Assembly (NCBI GenBank): GCA_008704415.1
Contig: VXIS01000187.1
Coordinates: 1 to 64,000, forward strand
Reading direction: 5' to 3'
DNA: 64,000 bases
DNA from: Sphaerosporella brunnea
Taxonomy: Eukaryota; Ascomycota; Pezizomycetes; Pezizales; Pyronemataceae
Both the position numbers and the translations under genes were made by a program. Position 1 is the first letter of the stretch, and every line of letters begins with the position of its first letter. Positions 43,863 through 55,520 of this stretch are shown piece after piece. The notes beneath the pieces were generated by a model. It was not told the DNA's origin. It was given only the letters and a program-made list of their open reading frames with translations, and searched no databases.

Positions 43863-43920
43863 TAAACGGCAACCCGTGGGGACGGGCACTGATGAACGGC
43901 AACCCTTGGGGACCGGCACC
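43863..43920. repeat. Two 29-31 bp tandem units (acggcaaccc..ggggac)
   Basis: The units aacggcaacccgtggggac and aacggcaacccttggggac are followed by gggcac and cggcacc. Short tandem duplication. Confidence 0.6.
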
Positions 43921-45108
43921 GCTTGACTGGCCAGCTCCCATCGCGGGGCCCACGACTAACCCCGCTGTGATGATTGCGCTCCAACCAAACTCAACCGCCA
44001 GATGGCCACCACCCGCGCCGAACACGAACAGCAGATGAGGAAGCTCACGCTGCGCACATTCAGCAGATGGCGGAGCTTAGCCATCTACTTCAGCAGCAAG
44101 CGTAGCAGCAATTGCAGCAGCGCCAGGCAAATTAGCAGGCGCATCAGGAGCAGCAGTAGGCACAGCATCAGGCGCATCAGGAGCTAACGCATCAGCGGGA
44201 CTGAATGCATCCGTGACATCCAATACAGCAAGCGGATCGCCTAGATCCCAACGGCAAACAAAAATGGCAGCTCTAGGCTTTTTCCATCGCGTGAACTAGA
44301 TCATCAATTGCTGAAATCAGTTCTCCACAAGGTCCGCCTCGCCGGTACCGTCTTTGCACCCCATCCTCACCAGAAGACTGCAACTCTGTTATCAAATACA
44401 CAACTGGTTGGTTCTCCAATATTACATACGACATATCCGCGGGTGGAGGAATCTACGATTTCATTCCACGAATTCGCACAGATGACGGTCCACGGTTTTT
44501 CACCAACGGATGCCACCAGGGGTTGCTGAGCCAACTTGGACGACATGCGGCGCAAGGACTATGGCACAGCCTATGCCTTCCACCCCGCTTTTCTGTTCGT
44601 AGCAAAGATGATGCTGGGAGGCTATAGGCAAACTGAACAGAAACAAGGGCGGGCTTTCGCCGTCTATATCAAGAAGCTCACTGCAAGGGAGGAGACCATT
44701 TATCAGCCTATGATGGCAACACTAGATCGGGAGCACAAGAGAATGTGATGTCATGACGATAGCGGAAAATGCTGAGTCAAACCGTCCCATCCTTCCAATG
44801 CAATCAGCGGATCCCCTTGTTGGCTCAGCCAAGCCGGCACTGAGCACATAGTGATGGACACGAGCCGAGCCAGCTCGAGCCAGAAGCTCGAGCTGCCGAG
44901 CCGAGCCGAGCCGATCCTTCGTCCTCTACGAGCCGAGCCGAGCCGATCCTTCGTCCTCTACGAGCCGAGCTGGCTCGAGCTGAGGATGGAGGATCGGCTC
45001 GAGCCGGCTCGAGCCAGTCGAGTTTTCACCATGATTGGTGATTGGGGGTTCTGATGGGGCGGGGCGAGTGTTATACAATGAAAACATGACTCCCAACTTT
45101 GTGCAGCT

Positions 45109-45210
45109 ATGGCGGACAAATCGTCTGATGCACTGCCCCTGGATGAGCTTGCTGCTTATTTGAAAAACTGGGGTATACCCACTCAATGCGCGTATTGCTC
45201 TGGTTCTTGA
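45109..45210 (+). CDS. Short N-terminal-like ORF of H4-b (33 residues)
   Basis: ATG 45109 opens MADKSSDALPLDELAAYLKN then WGIPTQ and closes at TGA 45208. Its layout (MA, small polar residues, acidic helix) resembles the small ORF in H4-a at 22960. It may be the first exon of the family's transposase. It is too short to assign function. Confidence 0.4.
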   Translation: MADKSSDALPLDELAAYLKNWGIPTQCAYCSGS

Positions 45211-45241
45211 TCACCGGAGCAAGTGCCACGGATTTACACAG

Positions 45242-45838
45242 ATGGGTTGGCAGTCAGGATGGATCTATAACGCGCGGTGGCAGTGCCAATCAGTATGGGA
45301 ATCAGACTACCTTAATTCTTTTCTCCCTACATCTTCAACTCAGGACAGCTTAACAGCTTCTTCTCACACTGTGGAAAACCTTCTAGATGGCTATTTGGAC
45401 TTTTTTTGTTCTTTCCCAGTTGCCAGCGTTGTAGAGACGCTGCCAGAATTTACCCAGTACATCATGGAGCCGATAGAAAAGCACGAGGTCACCCCTGAGG
45501 ATTGGTGGAAAGCAAATAGTCATCGCTTTCCAACGCTCTCCAGAATGGCTCGCGGCTATCTCTCTATACCAGCCACAAGTGTCCCAGCTGAAAGTCTTTT
45601 GTCTCGAGCTGGAGATCTCACGACCAAGAAGCGAAACAGGCTCCTGGAAACCTCAAGTAGCCCTTTCTTGTTGCTTAAAAGCTGGTTGGGGCAGGATGAT
45701 GTGGAGCAGTGGGAACGTGAAAGGTTAAGCAAGGAGGAAGCGGGAGAGATTGACAGTGGCGATGAGTTTCCAGTTTCCGATACCCATCAGGAATCACTAC
45801 TGGATAGTGAGAATGATGCGGACGCTGAGGAAGTGTAG
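45242..45838 (+). CDS. hAT transposase C-terminal domain (truncated)
   Basis: ATG 45242 opens 198 codons. Residues about 75-160 match the hAT-family dimerisation domain: TPEDWWKANSHRFPTLSRMA, RGYLSIPATSVPAESLLSRA, then TTKKRNRLLETSSSPFLLLK and SWLG. In hAT transposases this domain mediates multimerisation; the RNase-H-like DDE catalytic part and the BED zinc finger are missing here. The acidic tail (DSGDEFPVSDTHQESLLDSE) precedes the stop at 45836. The ORF is uninterrupted and lies wholly within element H4-b, so it could still be translated, perhaps as a dimerising fragment. That is inference. Confidence 0.85.
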   Translation: MGWQSGWIYNARWQCQSVWESDYLNSFLPTSSTQDSLTASSHTVENLLDGYLDFFCSFPVASVVETLPEFTQYIMEPIEKHEVTPEDWWKANSHRFPTLSRMARGYLSIPATSVPAESLLSRAGDLTTKKRNRLLETSSSPFLLLKSWLGQDDVEQWERERLSKEEAGEIDSGDEFPVSDTHQESLLDSENDADAEEV

Positions 45839-46450
45839 TCAGCTTATATTCCTAGATATGTTGAATACTATTACAATTATGTGGCAAAGCAGAACAGCTC
45901 GAGCTGGCTCGAGCCGACACCTAAGGCTCGGCCGCGAGCCCGAGCTGACACCTCCACGAGCCGAGCCAGCTCGAACTGGCCTTGGAGGATTGATTCGAGC
46001 CGGCTCGTGTCCATCACTATGAGCACAGTGTCTGGGGTGACGGCCAGTATTGGTACGGGGTTAACCTCATTGGAATTAGATGTCGTGAGAGTTTGTGCTC
46101 GTGGTCAAGGCCGTCGACGTGGTGAAGGCCGCAATAACTGTTACAAGTGCGGTGGCCTTGGACATTACACCCATCAGTGCGCTACATTGGATGATTATAA
46201 GCCGGGCAGCAGCAGTAGCTGGCAGCAGCATGCTAGACCGCGGTCGTGGAGGTTATGGTGGAGAGGGAGCTGGACCGGGAGCATATACAAGTTGAGGATT
46301 TCAACGTTGAGGACGGCGTGGAGATGGTGGCCTGAGCGGACGTGGAGGACAGCAAACCGGTGGCTTTGGTGGACGTGGTGAATATGGTGATTGTGGCTGC
46401 GAGCGAAGGGATCACAACTTTACATCTTTTTGTGAATCGTGCGGGAACAC

Positions 46451-47240
46451 CCCCAAAGAAACGCTGTCGATTCCCGGACCACGTGATGATTTTGGCGAGG
46501 TATCGTGAGAACCAGTGCATGGAGTTGAGCATTGTGACCCGCGTCCCGCTTTCGTCAATCCAGTCACCAGTCTAGATGCTGAAACCGGGCTATTGATGGC
46601 AGCTGAGGTACCCCTCCTGACCAACGCCTGGCCGATCATACGTAGTTTTTTTCCCAAACACTGAAAAATGATGCCTTTCGCAGCAGGGTGGACTTTGAGC
46701 ATCGCTCGGCTCGGGCAGAATGCTCTTCCCACGACGTGATAATAGATTGGTGCGGGTTAGCGATTCTCATGACAACTAAGGTCGGTCAACGCCTGTTTGT
46801 CCCATTTAGCAGAACGATTTGTTCCCCGCAATCATCACCTCGCTGTGGGGGACATGAAATGCAAACAGTGAGCGCTCTTGATAATGGCAGAGCAGCGGCC
46901 GTGACAACTGAACTAAACGCTGCATTTACATTGCAGGGTTTAGATGTTGGGTCCTGACCACGAGGGTTCGGAGGGTTGGAGTGTTGTTGATGGAAGCATC
47001 GACAACTCAGGGTGAGTGGAAGGAAATATAAGGTGCTTGCGTAGATAGACCTCTTTCCTCCCTTTAGTCAACACGTTCGACACCAAACGTTCACAGGCTC
47101 GCCCTACACAGTCTGTGTGCGGTTCTACATCTATGATTCGACTCAGCAGTGAGCGCACCTCAAAAATTCCTCGACTACAACCTTGAAGCAGTAAATCAGA
47201 CGGAATTCACAATCCATGACCACAACTACTACGTGGGCGA
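46451..47240. other. No gene recognised
   Basis: This may include decayed sequence downstream of the gag relic (frames at 46688-46957 and around 46560-46640 read protein-like for short stretches). No protease, RT or LTR could be identified. Confidence 0.35.
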
Positions 47241-47840
47241 TGCTGGAAATGGGGCTACAGTGAGTGATAGCTCACGTTGGGAATCGTGATGGCTCGTGGT
47301 GTAAATAGTGATCTATCATGGTGGAACGAGTGATAGCCCGTGCTGGGAATGGGCAATGAGTGATGGCTCATGCTGGAAATAGTGATAGCTCGTGCTGTAA
47401 ACGGGCACTGAGTGATGGCTCGTGGTGGAAATGGGCAATGGGTGATGACGCGTGCTGGGAATGTGCCGCCAGTGACCGCTCGTGGTAGAGATATTGATCT
47501 ATCACGAGTGATAGCCCGGGCTGGAACTAGGCAGTGAGTGATGGCTCATGCTGGAAATAGTGATGGCTGATGCCGGAAATGGGCACTGAGTGATGGCTCA
47601 TGCTGGAAATAGTGATGGGTGGTGCTCGAAATCATCACCGTTTATCACTATTTCCATCACAAGCCATCACTATTCGCAGCACGCGCCATAACTGAGTGCC
47701 CATTTCCGACATCAGCCATCACTATTTCCAGCACGAGTCATCATCCTTTGCCCATTTGCGGCATGAGGCATCACCATTTCCAGCACAAGCGATCACTAAG
47801 CTCAATCATTTCCACCATGAGCCACCACTCTTCCAGCGCG
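47241..47840. repeat. Palindromic minisatellite locus 2
   Basis: Forward units (gctggaaatgggcactgagt, ggaaatagtgatggctc) run from 47241 to about 47620. Inverse units (catcactatttccagcacg) run from about 47632 to 47840. The first unit contains gctggaaatggggctacagt as in locus 1. The arrangement predicts a hairpin with arms of a few hundred bases. Confidence 0.8.
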
Positions 47841-48592
47841 ATCATCGATGATTTACCTATTTCCCACGCACGGCCTTCCACGCAGGGATAGTTAAAGGTA
47901 GTCCGCGGCCGCAGATGGGTGCCCATACCCCCAAAGCTGGGTCTCCGCGTAAGATTTCCCCAGATGGGAAACCTGTCGAACCTAGTCCGGACCAGGGGTT
48001 CTAATCTCCCACCAGAACCGCCGGACCAGGAATCAGCCCTTTACCATCATGCACTGAAACCCATGGACTCGGTGTGTTAAACAGAGAATCAACACGTGCG
48101 GTAGAGCCTGGCATGGAGAGTGTCATGCTTGGGGTGTCACTCATCTACACATGTCCGGTCCCCGATACCGAACATCAAGCCCGTCAGTAAACACGACTTG
48201 GGGTCAGAATGACCGCCGATCGTCAAACACGCACCGCTGTAGCTGTAGCACTCCGCTCAGTAGTGGGTGTGGGGCTCAGACATGAAGACCAAAGCATTGG
48301 CTGACGCTGTCCCACACCCGCTCCACTATACCACCGGGTCTATGATCAACGTCGCCAACCGGCTACACCTGCACTTTGGTGCGCTTCCGGACGGTTCGTC
48401 CAAGGCTCCATCTAGTGATAATGGGGACGAAAATGCTATGGATTGGCACTCGCTTGGTTAGCGTATTGATGAAACGAATTCTATGTAGATTGGTTTCAAT
48501 AAAAAGGCGGATATCGAAAAGAAAAGCGGAGGCATCTCTACCGCAAATGGATTGAATTCTCTGAGCTCGGCCAGTCAGCAGGCACACGAGGC
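47841..48592. other. No gene recognised
   Basis: A plus-strand frame at 48282-48461 (ATG, 59 codons, ending SSDNGDENAMDWHSLG) could be the end of a retroelement gag but has no diagnostic motif. Nothing else is supported. Confidence 0.35.
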
Positions 48593-49754
48593 CAGTGTTG
48601 CACACGAGTCGAGCATTCTCGCCGAGGGCCTCGGTCTCATGAGAACGGTGCGGTCTCGAAATATCTCGCCGGTCTCGTGGCATTCTCGACGGTTCTCGTT
48701 CGGTCTCGTCATTCTCGCGAGTCCTCCGTTATCTCGCCAACATTGAGGCTGCTATGGTGACGCTGTTGTTTGGGGAGGCATAGCTCGAGTCGTGAAGTGT
48801 CTGCAGGGCGCGGGATACTGGAGCAATAAAAGCCCTATAGTACACGGTTTGTATGGAGGATGGAATTTTAATACATGAGGGTGTACAGATGCTGGACCCT
48901 GTGTATAACGGGACCCCACCAGCCCAGCGTCGCCACACCGTCCTCATATAAACGTGTTGAGTTCTTTTTGGGGCTCCTATCAATGCCTGGATGGCCAACA
49001 GGACTACAGGTTGCCTACGTTCAGACCTTTCAAGTTGCGCCAGATGGAAGGCTTGTTTATATTATAGTAGTGTTGTCCTGTGAGGTAGTCATGTGGCTCC
49101 CCCGCGTCAACAATGGCTAGAAGCTGTGACTCTCAATGGAATGAGCTCAACCTCACAGATAAAGGGCATCAAAGGATGCCCTTGTACCCGCTGTACTCAC
49201 ATTTATCCGCCCATAGATGGTTGTTGTGTGGGGTAGCCGTTCGGGGGTCCGGCAGCTCCCCTGGGTCAACAATAGCTGGAAGCTATTACTCTCAATGGAA
49301 CGGGCTCAAACTCACAGATCTAGGGCATCAAAGGACGCTCTTTCACCCGCTGTACTCAGATTTATCCCTCCATAGATAGTTGTTGTTTGGGGTGGCCCCG
49401 CGGAGGCCCTGTGGCTTGTCCGTTTCAAAAATAGCTGGAAGCTGTTACTCAAGAACGCCATCAAGCTCGCATGGCCCCCGAGACTCTCCAGGCGCTCATC
49501 ACGCTGCGCGCATGGTGGAACAGAGCGCTATGTTCCCTGCCCATGTAAGTGCACCAGCTCGCCTGACCCCTCCGCCCAGTTTACGATGCAGACTGAAATC
49601 TCTTCCATGCTGGAGAGATTCTCGCCGGGTCTCGCCTGGTCTCGTGAGGCCGCCGTCATTCTCGGTCAGTCTCGCCGTTCTCGAGTGGTCTACACAGTTC
49701 TCGACGTGTCTCGATCATTCTCAGTCTCGTCTCGCGGTCTCGTGTGCATGACTG
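48593..49754. mobile_element. hAT-like element, family H1 copy b
   Basis: The left end is cagtgttgcacacgag and the right end is the inverse, cgtgtgcatgactg. A perfect 8-bp duplication, cacgaggc, lies at 48585-48592 and 49755-49762. Outer parts are made of tctcg words and align in inverted orientation with H1-a (154-723). It has about 0.6 kb more, including a tandem repeat of about 158-160 bp (units near 49109, 49269 and a partial unit at 49426; each with gctgtgact- or gctattact-like text, gggcatcaaagga and tttatcc). No transposase is visible. Confidence 0.9.
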
Positions 49755-50017
49755 CACGAGGCCACTCAGGAGTGTTTGGGATGCAAGAAGATGAGTCACA
49801 TCTGCAAGATCCGTCTCCGACAAAACGAGTAGTGGGTACCCAGGTTTGGAATGAGCAACGTTAACGCAATACCCATCAAGGTTACTGAGGAGGCATTGGG
49901 TAATGTGACCGGGAGGCAGTCGCTGCGCCCACTCCCTGATTCATGACAAATGTTACTACTGCATCTGCACAGGGTGCGAAGGAAGCGGTACGAAAACTAC
50001 TAGGCTCGACATAAAAT

Positions 50018-50700
50018 ATGATCATACCCTCCCGCCTGGCAATGGCCAAGTACGATGGTGAGATGGCAGCAGTAGTTACAGAAGTCAGAAATCTGGATAT
50101 ATCATTACGGATGATGGAGCATCCTCTCCGTGGACAGTCAAAAGCTTCCTTGGATTGGTGGGCTAGCACACAAACTTTGTACCGGGCTTTGCCGATGTCG
50201 ATCGTCCACTTTATACTGCTTCGACCACCAGGTTCAAGCACTTCAGATGTACGATGGCCAATAACACGACAATTGACTGCATCAGAAAGGAATTACGGTA
50301 CGCAAGAGACTGGCGCATTGTACATGCGGAAAAGGAGCCGCTGCAGCGCCTCGACAGCGGCGATTTTGACAACCAGGACCCGTGCACACTGCGAAAATTA
50401 CCCTCCCGCAAAAATGCGTGTACGGCTTACACAGCTGGGTATCTACCGGCGCCGCATGGAGGCAAATTGCCACTGATACACACAGGGGCGTTGTACCTGC
50501 CTTTGCGTCAAGCCAACAAATCAAGAACCCATGGATCGGCTCCACCAACCAACCATACCTCAAGCGGGATGGGAAACAATCGGTATCGACTTTTCGGCCC
50601 ATCATCCGCCGTTATGAGAAGCAGATTACGTTCATTGCTCGGTCGCGACACTTACTCGCTGGATATCTCGGACCTCGGATTGCCGGATCATAGGTGGTGA
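50018..50700 (+). pseudogene. Ty3/gypsy-like RNase H to integrase relic
   Basis: Plus-strand frames contain QLTASERNYGTQE, similar to the LTxxERNY start of the gypsy RNase H tether. Further on, around 50560-50600, they contain QAGWETIGIDFSA, similar to the pre-core segment before the integrase catalytic aspartate. The order is right for a Ty3/gypsy pol polyprotein. Multiple frameshifts prevent a longer reading and no LTRs were found. The call rests on short motifs. Confidence 0.4.
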
Positions 50701-50893
50701 AAGCCTACCGACGTTCCGACGGCGAGACAAGCGATGTGACATGTCATTGCTTATCATCAAGAAATTTGCGGCGTTCCCACGTGGCCAATTGCGCAGAATC
50801 CCATTGATGGCCATATGTACATGACCGCAAGACCAGCGAAGCCCGAGCGAACTGTAATCCTCCTTCCGGCATTATGTATCTCTACGCACATTC

Positions 50894-51855
50894 TCACAAG
50901 CGATCTTTGACGCGCTCACGGCTGGGGCGACCTTCGCGAGATACTGGGACAGGAACAACAAATGGCCAGTCGGCTGGGAGATCTCGTGCGCGGACAATCC
51001 CATGCTGCAGGCGGTACGGAGTGTTTGGGCGAGTGAAAGGGGGTGCGAATGGATCAGAGCACACGTAGGCAGGGGCAGGGCGAGATGATCGCTGAGAAAT
51101 CTGTGCCACTGGCTGCGGGACGGCTGCTATGGGGGCAGCGACGGGCGCCACCGTTAGTGGGGTGAGAAGCTGCCGGTTTGTGTCTCTGTCCGCGGCGAAG
51201 TCGGCCTTTCTGGGTCGTTGGGCTCTGTGCGGTGCCAGTGCGCTGTTGCTGCCAGCGAGAACGCGACGAGCAGCGTAGTTTCCCTCTCCGGCGAATCGAT
51301 TGTTCGGCGGCGGAGCACTGGGCGTGGACTGGTGAATGGCTGGCCTTCGGGTGGGGCGAGAAAATGGCGGGATGAACGCGGCGGTGCGTTGGGCACGGTG
51401 GTAGCTGAGGGCACCGTCGGCAGCGGAGGCAACACGACCAGCGGCTTCTGTGGAGACGGTGCGATTGTTCGGCGGCAGAGCACTGGGCCTGGACTGCTGA
51501 ATAGCTGGCCTTAGCGTGGGGCGAGAAAATGGTGCAATGAAGGCGGCGGGCCGTCGGGCACGGTGGTAGCTGAGGGCACTGTCGGCAGCGGGGGCAACAC
51601 GACCAGCGGCTTCTGTGGAGACGGTGCGATGTCCGGTCGGTGGAGGAGCATGGCTCGAGTCCTGCGGCGGAGCAGAGCGACTGGAACTGTCAGCGTGAAC
51701 CGTTGAGGCCACGGCCTGGTCAGCGCCCTGTGTACATACACTGCTGCGGTCGCCGGACGACGTGGTGGCCTTGAGAGAGCAGGCCCGATAGCCATCCGCC
51801 GGCGACTGGCAGCGGTCGATCGCTGATAGGCGGGGATGCGGTCATCGTTATTCAT
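50894..51855 (-). CDS. Two-exon gene encoding 55-residue repeats
   Basis: Exon 1 runs from ATG 51855 (MNNDDRIPAYQRSTAASRRR) to 51740. A 53-nt intron (51739-51687) has donor GTATGT and acceptor ACAG. Exon 2 (51686-50894) joins in phase and reads to a TAG. The product is about 300 residues, Pro/Ala/Ser/Arg-rich. It contains two near-identical 55-residue units (NRTVSTEAAGRVAPAADSAL and following) plus partial ones, encoded by a 165-bp tandem repeat (51357 and 51522 anchors), so repeat expansion kept the frame. It has no recognised domain and is probably disordered. The end (DRL after SREGRPSRERV) is basic. The spliced model is inferred from consensus sites and phase. Confidence 0.55.
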
Positions 51856-54655
51856 GATGTCGTTGGACTGCGGGTTAGGGAAATGCTTTGCAGGAGGGAT
51901 CACGGCGCTTGTGCAACGCCGCAACCCTGACCCTAGCCGTGCGACAACGGTTCATAGTTCCGACGCCTGCAGAAGTGGATATATGGAATCGTATAATTTA
52001 GGATCTGCACACATCCGGACGAAATGGAATAAACGACGAGCAAGCGAGGGAACATGTTTTCACACGGACGGTTGATCATGGGTGTTGAGGTCAGGGGAGT
52101 AATGGTGTCTTGGTTTTCTCGCGGGGATGGCGATAGCTCGGGAGAGATGATAAATAACCGGCGCTGGCGCGCTTGTGCCTATGGTACGCTTGATGGAGGA
52201 CTTCCGTGACCCCATACACAACGTCAGAGCGCTGGTCTTACGTTAAGATGGGGCGTTTAGACGATAGCAAAGAACGGGGTTCTACCCCCTCCATTTATGC
52301 AAAACGCAACGAAAGAATTTTCTTCATGCCGAGCTGCTCTTTCTCATGCCGAACGCCCTAGTTCCGCATATCCCACACAAAGAGCCGATTTGCCCTGTTG
52401 GCGTATACTGCTGCATTTGCATGTAAAACGACATATCTATCCTGAGTCTGGTCACTGGCAGATAGCGTTCAACAGGAAATGATTTCAACACTGAGTGTCA
52501 CTCAAATTCCATGTCTGCGAGGTGTCGAAGGAGGAGTTGGTGCAGCTCCAATGGCCGCAGGGTTGAAAAGATAAATGACGATATACCCACCTCGGGGGAG
52601 GCATTCACATGCGGCTCAAGCGAGAACTATGCGAGTCAGCGAGGGAACGAGCGAACGTGTTGGTGGGGGTGGCATCGTGGTTTGGACTATGTCGGCGGCA
52701 AACCCCTGGAAGGAACGCTTTGCACGGCGCGTATCTGACATTTGGGAGTTTGCGAGGAAGGTAACGATGGGCGGTGGGCCAAACCTAACCCCAAAAGGAG
52801 CACCAGTTCACACTGCTGCGCACTCTGACTAGCGGACCCGCAGTGCCAACCTCTTGAGGATCGCTTATTGATACCAGTATGCCTGTCAGGGTGCACTATA
52901 TGGTAGTTGATAAGAGTTAACCGAGAGGCCAACATGACCCAGCAAGTGACAACTTCATGCATAGTGACTCCCCCACCCCCCGCGAGCCCGGCTTCCGTAT
53001 TGACTGGCGTGCAAATTCGCACAACAGCATGCGCTCTTCAAGCAGTTCAAACAACGCACATTGGACGGGTAAGGAGACGACCTTAGACCGAACTCACGGA
53101 TGGCAACCTGAATAGAAAGCTGTTCGTATCCCTCATACTACAGGAACGGAAAAAAAGCAATCCAACAAACCCGTCTGTGCCAAACAGCAAATTGGCACAA
53201 AGTGGGCCTTCATCCAAGCACCGAGGCGGTCACAGATGGCAAAAATTGTGAATTAGATATTTTTGCTACCACCATTCGGTCATTTCAAAACGGATGGACA
53301 CAGAGTCACTAGCTGAGGGTACGGCTACGTCAAATAGGGAGACAGGTCGGCGAGTCGCCGAGTCGGCGAGGAAGCGAAATCACCCGCAGTTACCGTCGGC
53401 TGTTTTGTGAATGGCGATAGGCGCAATAGGCGCCAGTTCGTATGCTGCTTGGCATACGACATCTACCAACCCTTGCGGCGATATCTCCATCACAGCGGCG
53501 GCCCAGTATGTCGGTAGGTAGGATTTGAACACCAGAGGCAATGTGGGATAACCTGTTGTAGCTGGCCCTTTCAGCTGGCTTCGCCAGTCAGCCATGGAAC
53601 ATAGAGCCGGATGATTATCATCTAGCGCCACCATCGAACAGGCCAACTTTCCTTTCCGGGGGTTTGAAAAGCGTTGTTAACATTTAACCCTGCAACCTCG
53701 CGCATCGTCAAAAGAATGCGTGTCGTTACGGCAGTCACCAGCTGCATTACTTGCATGATTTCATTCCTCATGGTTGGTCATTGCTGGTGAATAACGTCAC
53801 CACAAAATGTTTTCATGCTACCCGTGCTTGATGAGCCTCCTGACACAGGTGATGCACCGGATCATATATTGGTCCGAGGACACCACAGTTGCACGGCAAC
53901 TCAGTCAACGTACCCGTGAAACGCGATTCTCTCCCTATCGTCACAACCGCTGGCACGCGCCGCTCTCACAGTCGTGATTGCTTGACCCGGTCTTTACCAA
54001 TGGAATTGCACTTGCGGCTGGCTGCGGTTGGCCATGAGATATGGGCCGGACAGGATCAGGGAGCAGATCTGCAAACATCGTTCGCTGTCACATACAGACA
54101 AGAAACTTGATTACAAACAATACACAGAAACGTAATCGGGCGTGCCGATGCAGGCTTCGTAGCTGGGCTGTTGATTGCTGATCGTGCTGTGTGGATATCG
54201 CTACATTGATGCGCTGTTGAGCTGGCCAGGGTGCAGAGGGCCGGTTGCGTCTGCATTGGGCCTCTGAGGGTCGTAAGAATGTTGTTGGTTTGTTATTTGT
54301 AATTCGTGTAGAACGAGACGGTAGACGTTTAGTGTCCAACGTGTTGGTTAAAGGAAGGACAGAGGTCTATCAACACGTGAGCTTTATATCCCCATCTGCT
54401 CGTCCGTAGTTCGCAATGCTTCTATCACCATTGCTTCAACCCTCTGAACGTTTGTGGTCTGAACCCTACATCTGAACCCTACATCATTTAGCCGTTCCCA
54501 TCAAGCCCCACGTGCAAAATATGAGCCCGAATACTCCTTTGTTATGTTCAGTCCCTTCGCCTCTTGAGCTCTCTTGTTAGCCTCCTAATTGACTGGTCGC
54601 TGGCCGTTCCTTTCATGGCACTCGTTCACCAATTTCCTTGCATCCCGTACGCTGT
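51856..54655. other. No gene recognised
   Basis: Only short or antisense-overlapping frames occur. A cggcgagtcgccgagtcggcgagg stretch near 53350 is a simple repeat. A 3' part of the gypsy-like element whose integrase relic follows might lie here, but no LTR was found. Confidence 0.4.
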
Positions 54656-55210
54656 CTAATTGGAGACAAGCTGTGTCGGCGGTGTAATTGTCCCACTCAA
54701 GAAAATATCACAGGTTCTTCTTGTTTTTGTCGGATTTGGAATGCTCCAGAATTGATCTGAGTTTGTAGACGCTGCCTCGCTCCTTCGACAGCCGGAGTGG
54801 GAAAATCGGCTCCTGAGGGCTGTGATATCAGCGCAAAGCCGTGAAACGTGAAATACAGGATTGAACAGAAAATCGGCGCCCAAATCCAACTTGACCGCAG
54901 TGCCCAGGATCCAGGGAATCCTGTGGAGTCCTCCATACCGTTGTTGTAATTTGCTCAAGCTCATGGCAGGGTTGCTATGCGTCATATGATTCTTGAAGGC
55001 ATCCAGTAGATTCCCATCTTTGAAATTGTGATCTCCTCTTCGCGCGTTGGCGTCTGCACGCTGGGTATACCAGGTCATCTTTGGCAGCCAGCAGTAGTGC
55101 CTTAATGTACTTTGTGAACGCGGAAAAAGCTCTGCCGCAGCTTCCAATCCGATGACCTTATAGTGAGTGATGAAATAAACGCGCCTGGTCATGTGGTCGA
55201 TCATTGACAT
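54656..55210 (-). pseudogene. Ty3/gypsy-like integrase relic, internally deleted
   Basis: The minus strand starts AIMSMIDHMTRRVYFITHYK with GLEAAAELF. This corresponds to the integrase core segment holding the first catalytic aspartate. It then jumps to YGGLHRIPWILGTAVKLDLG and FNPVFHVSRL, the C-terminal GPFxI...VFHVS segment that closes gypsy integrases before the chromodomain. The middle of the core, with the second and third acidic residues, is missing. The frame is open for 184 codons, so the internal deletion may be in phase. Confidence 0.65.
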
Positions 55211-55254
55211 GATTGCGTCGTTGTTTCTAGTAAGTTTTAGCTCTCGCCGGCAAG

Positions 55255-55520
55255 CGCTTTTGATACAATGAGGTCACAGGCGTCTGACTGGGTGGGAGAG
55301 CCAAATAATCACAGTTGGACGTCTAGAAGGGGTCTCGATTGCGCGGATGCTACAGCGTTCTCACAGAATGTTCTCCACTATGCTCTCTTGCTCCAATTAA
55401 AGTGTCATGCACAGAACTCTCGTGGTGGAGGTCCAGAAGGGGGGTGCCGTGTGCGTACGTGCTCAGGCTCGGGTGGCTATCTAGATCATCGCGTCCATGT
55501 CAACCAACATTGACGTCGGT
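55255..55520 (+). repeat. Dispersed 0.27-kb repeat, copy 2
   Basis: It matches the reverse complement of 19310-19590. It lies just upstream (5' side) of the minus-strand integrase relic. See the entry at 19310. Confidence 0.55.

Larger units (their letters stand above)
44849..46019 (+). mobile_element. hAT element, family H4 copy b
   Basis: The ends are tagtgatggacacgagcc and the inverse ggctcgtgtccatcacta, a perfect 18-bp inverted repeat. It is flanked by a perfect 8-bp duplication, tgagcaca, at 44841-44848 and 46020-46027. Dense subterminal gccgag and agctcgag words mark both ends. It encodes a hAT C-terminal domain at 45242-45838 but lacks the catalytic core, so it is a deletion derivative. 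It sits in the gag relic, and removing it with one duplication restores that reading frame (PALST then VSGVTAS). Confidence 0.95.
44002..46450 (+). pseudogene. Retroelement gag relic with zinc knuckle, split by H4-b
   Basis: ATG at 44003 starts MATTRAEHEQQMRKLTLRTF, followed in shifted frames by a Gln-rich stretch (HIQQMAELSHLLQQQ). A later segment ends TAREETIYQPMMATLDREHK. After the hAT element, the frame resumes with SGVTASIGTGLTS, an Arg-rich GRRRGEGRNN and a zinc knuckle CYKCGGLGHYTHQC (C-x2-C-x4-H-x4-C), then a Gly-rich tail. This order fits an LTR-retrotransposon gag nucleocapsid. Several frameshifts and stops are present and no protease or polymerase follows clearly. It could also be a domesticated CCHC protein, but decay makes that unlikely. 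Confidence 0.5.

Noticed and set aside
53340..53372. The ggcgagtcgccgagtcggcg stretch as a regulatory hairpin
   Set aside because: It is a short simple repeat with no neighbouring gene to regulate.
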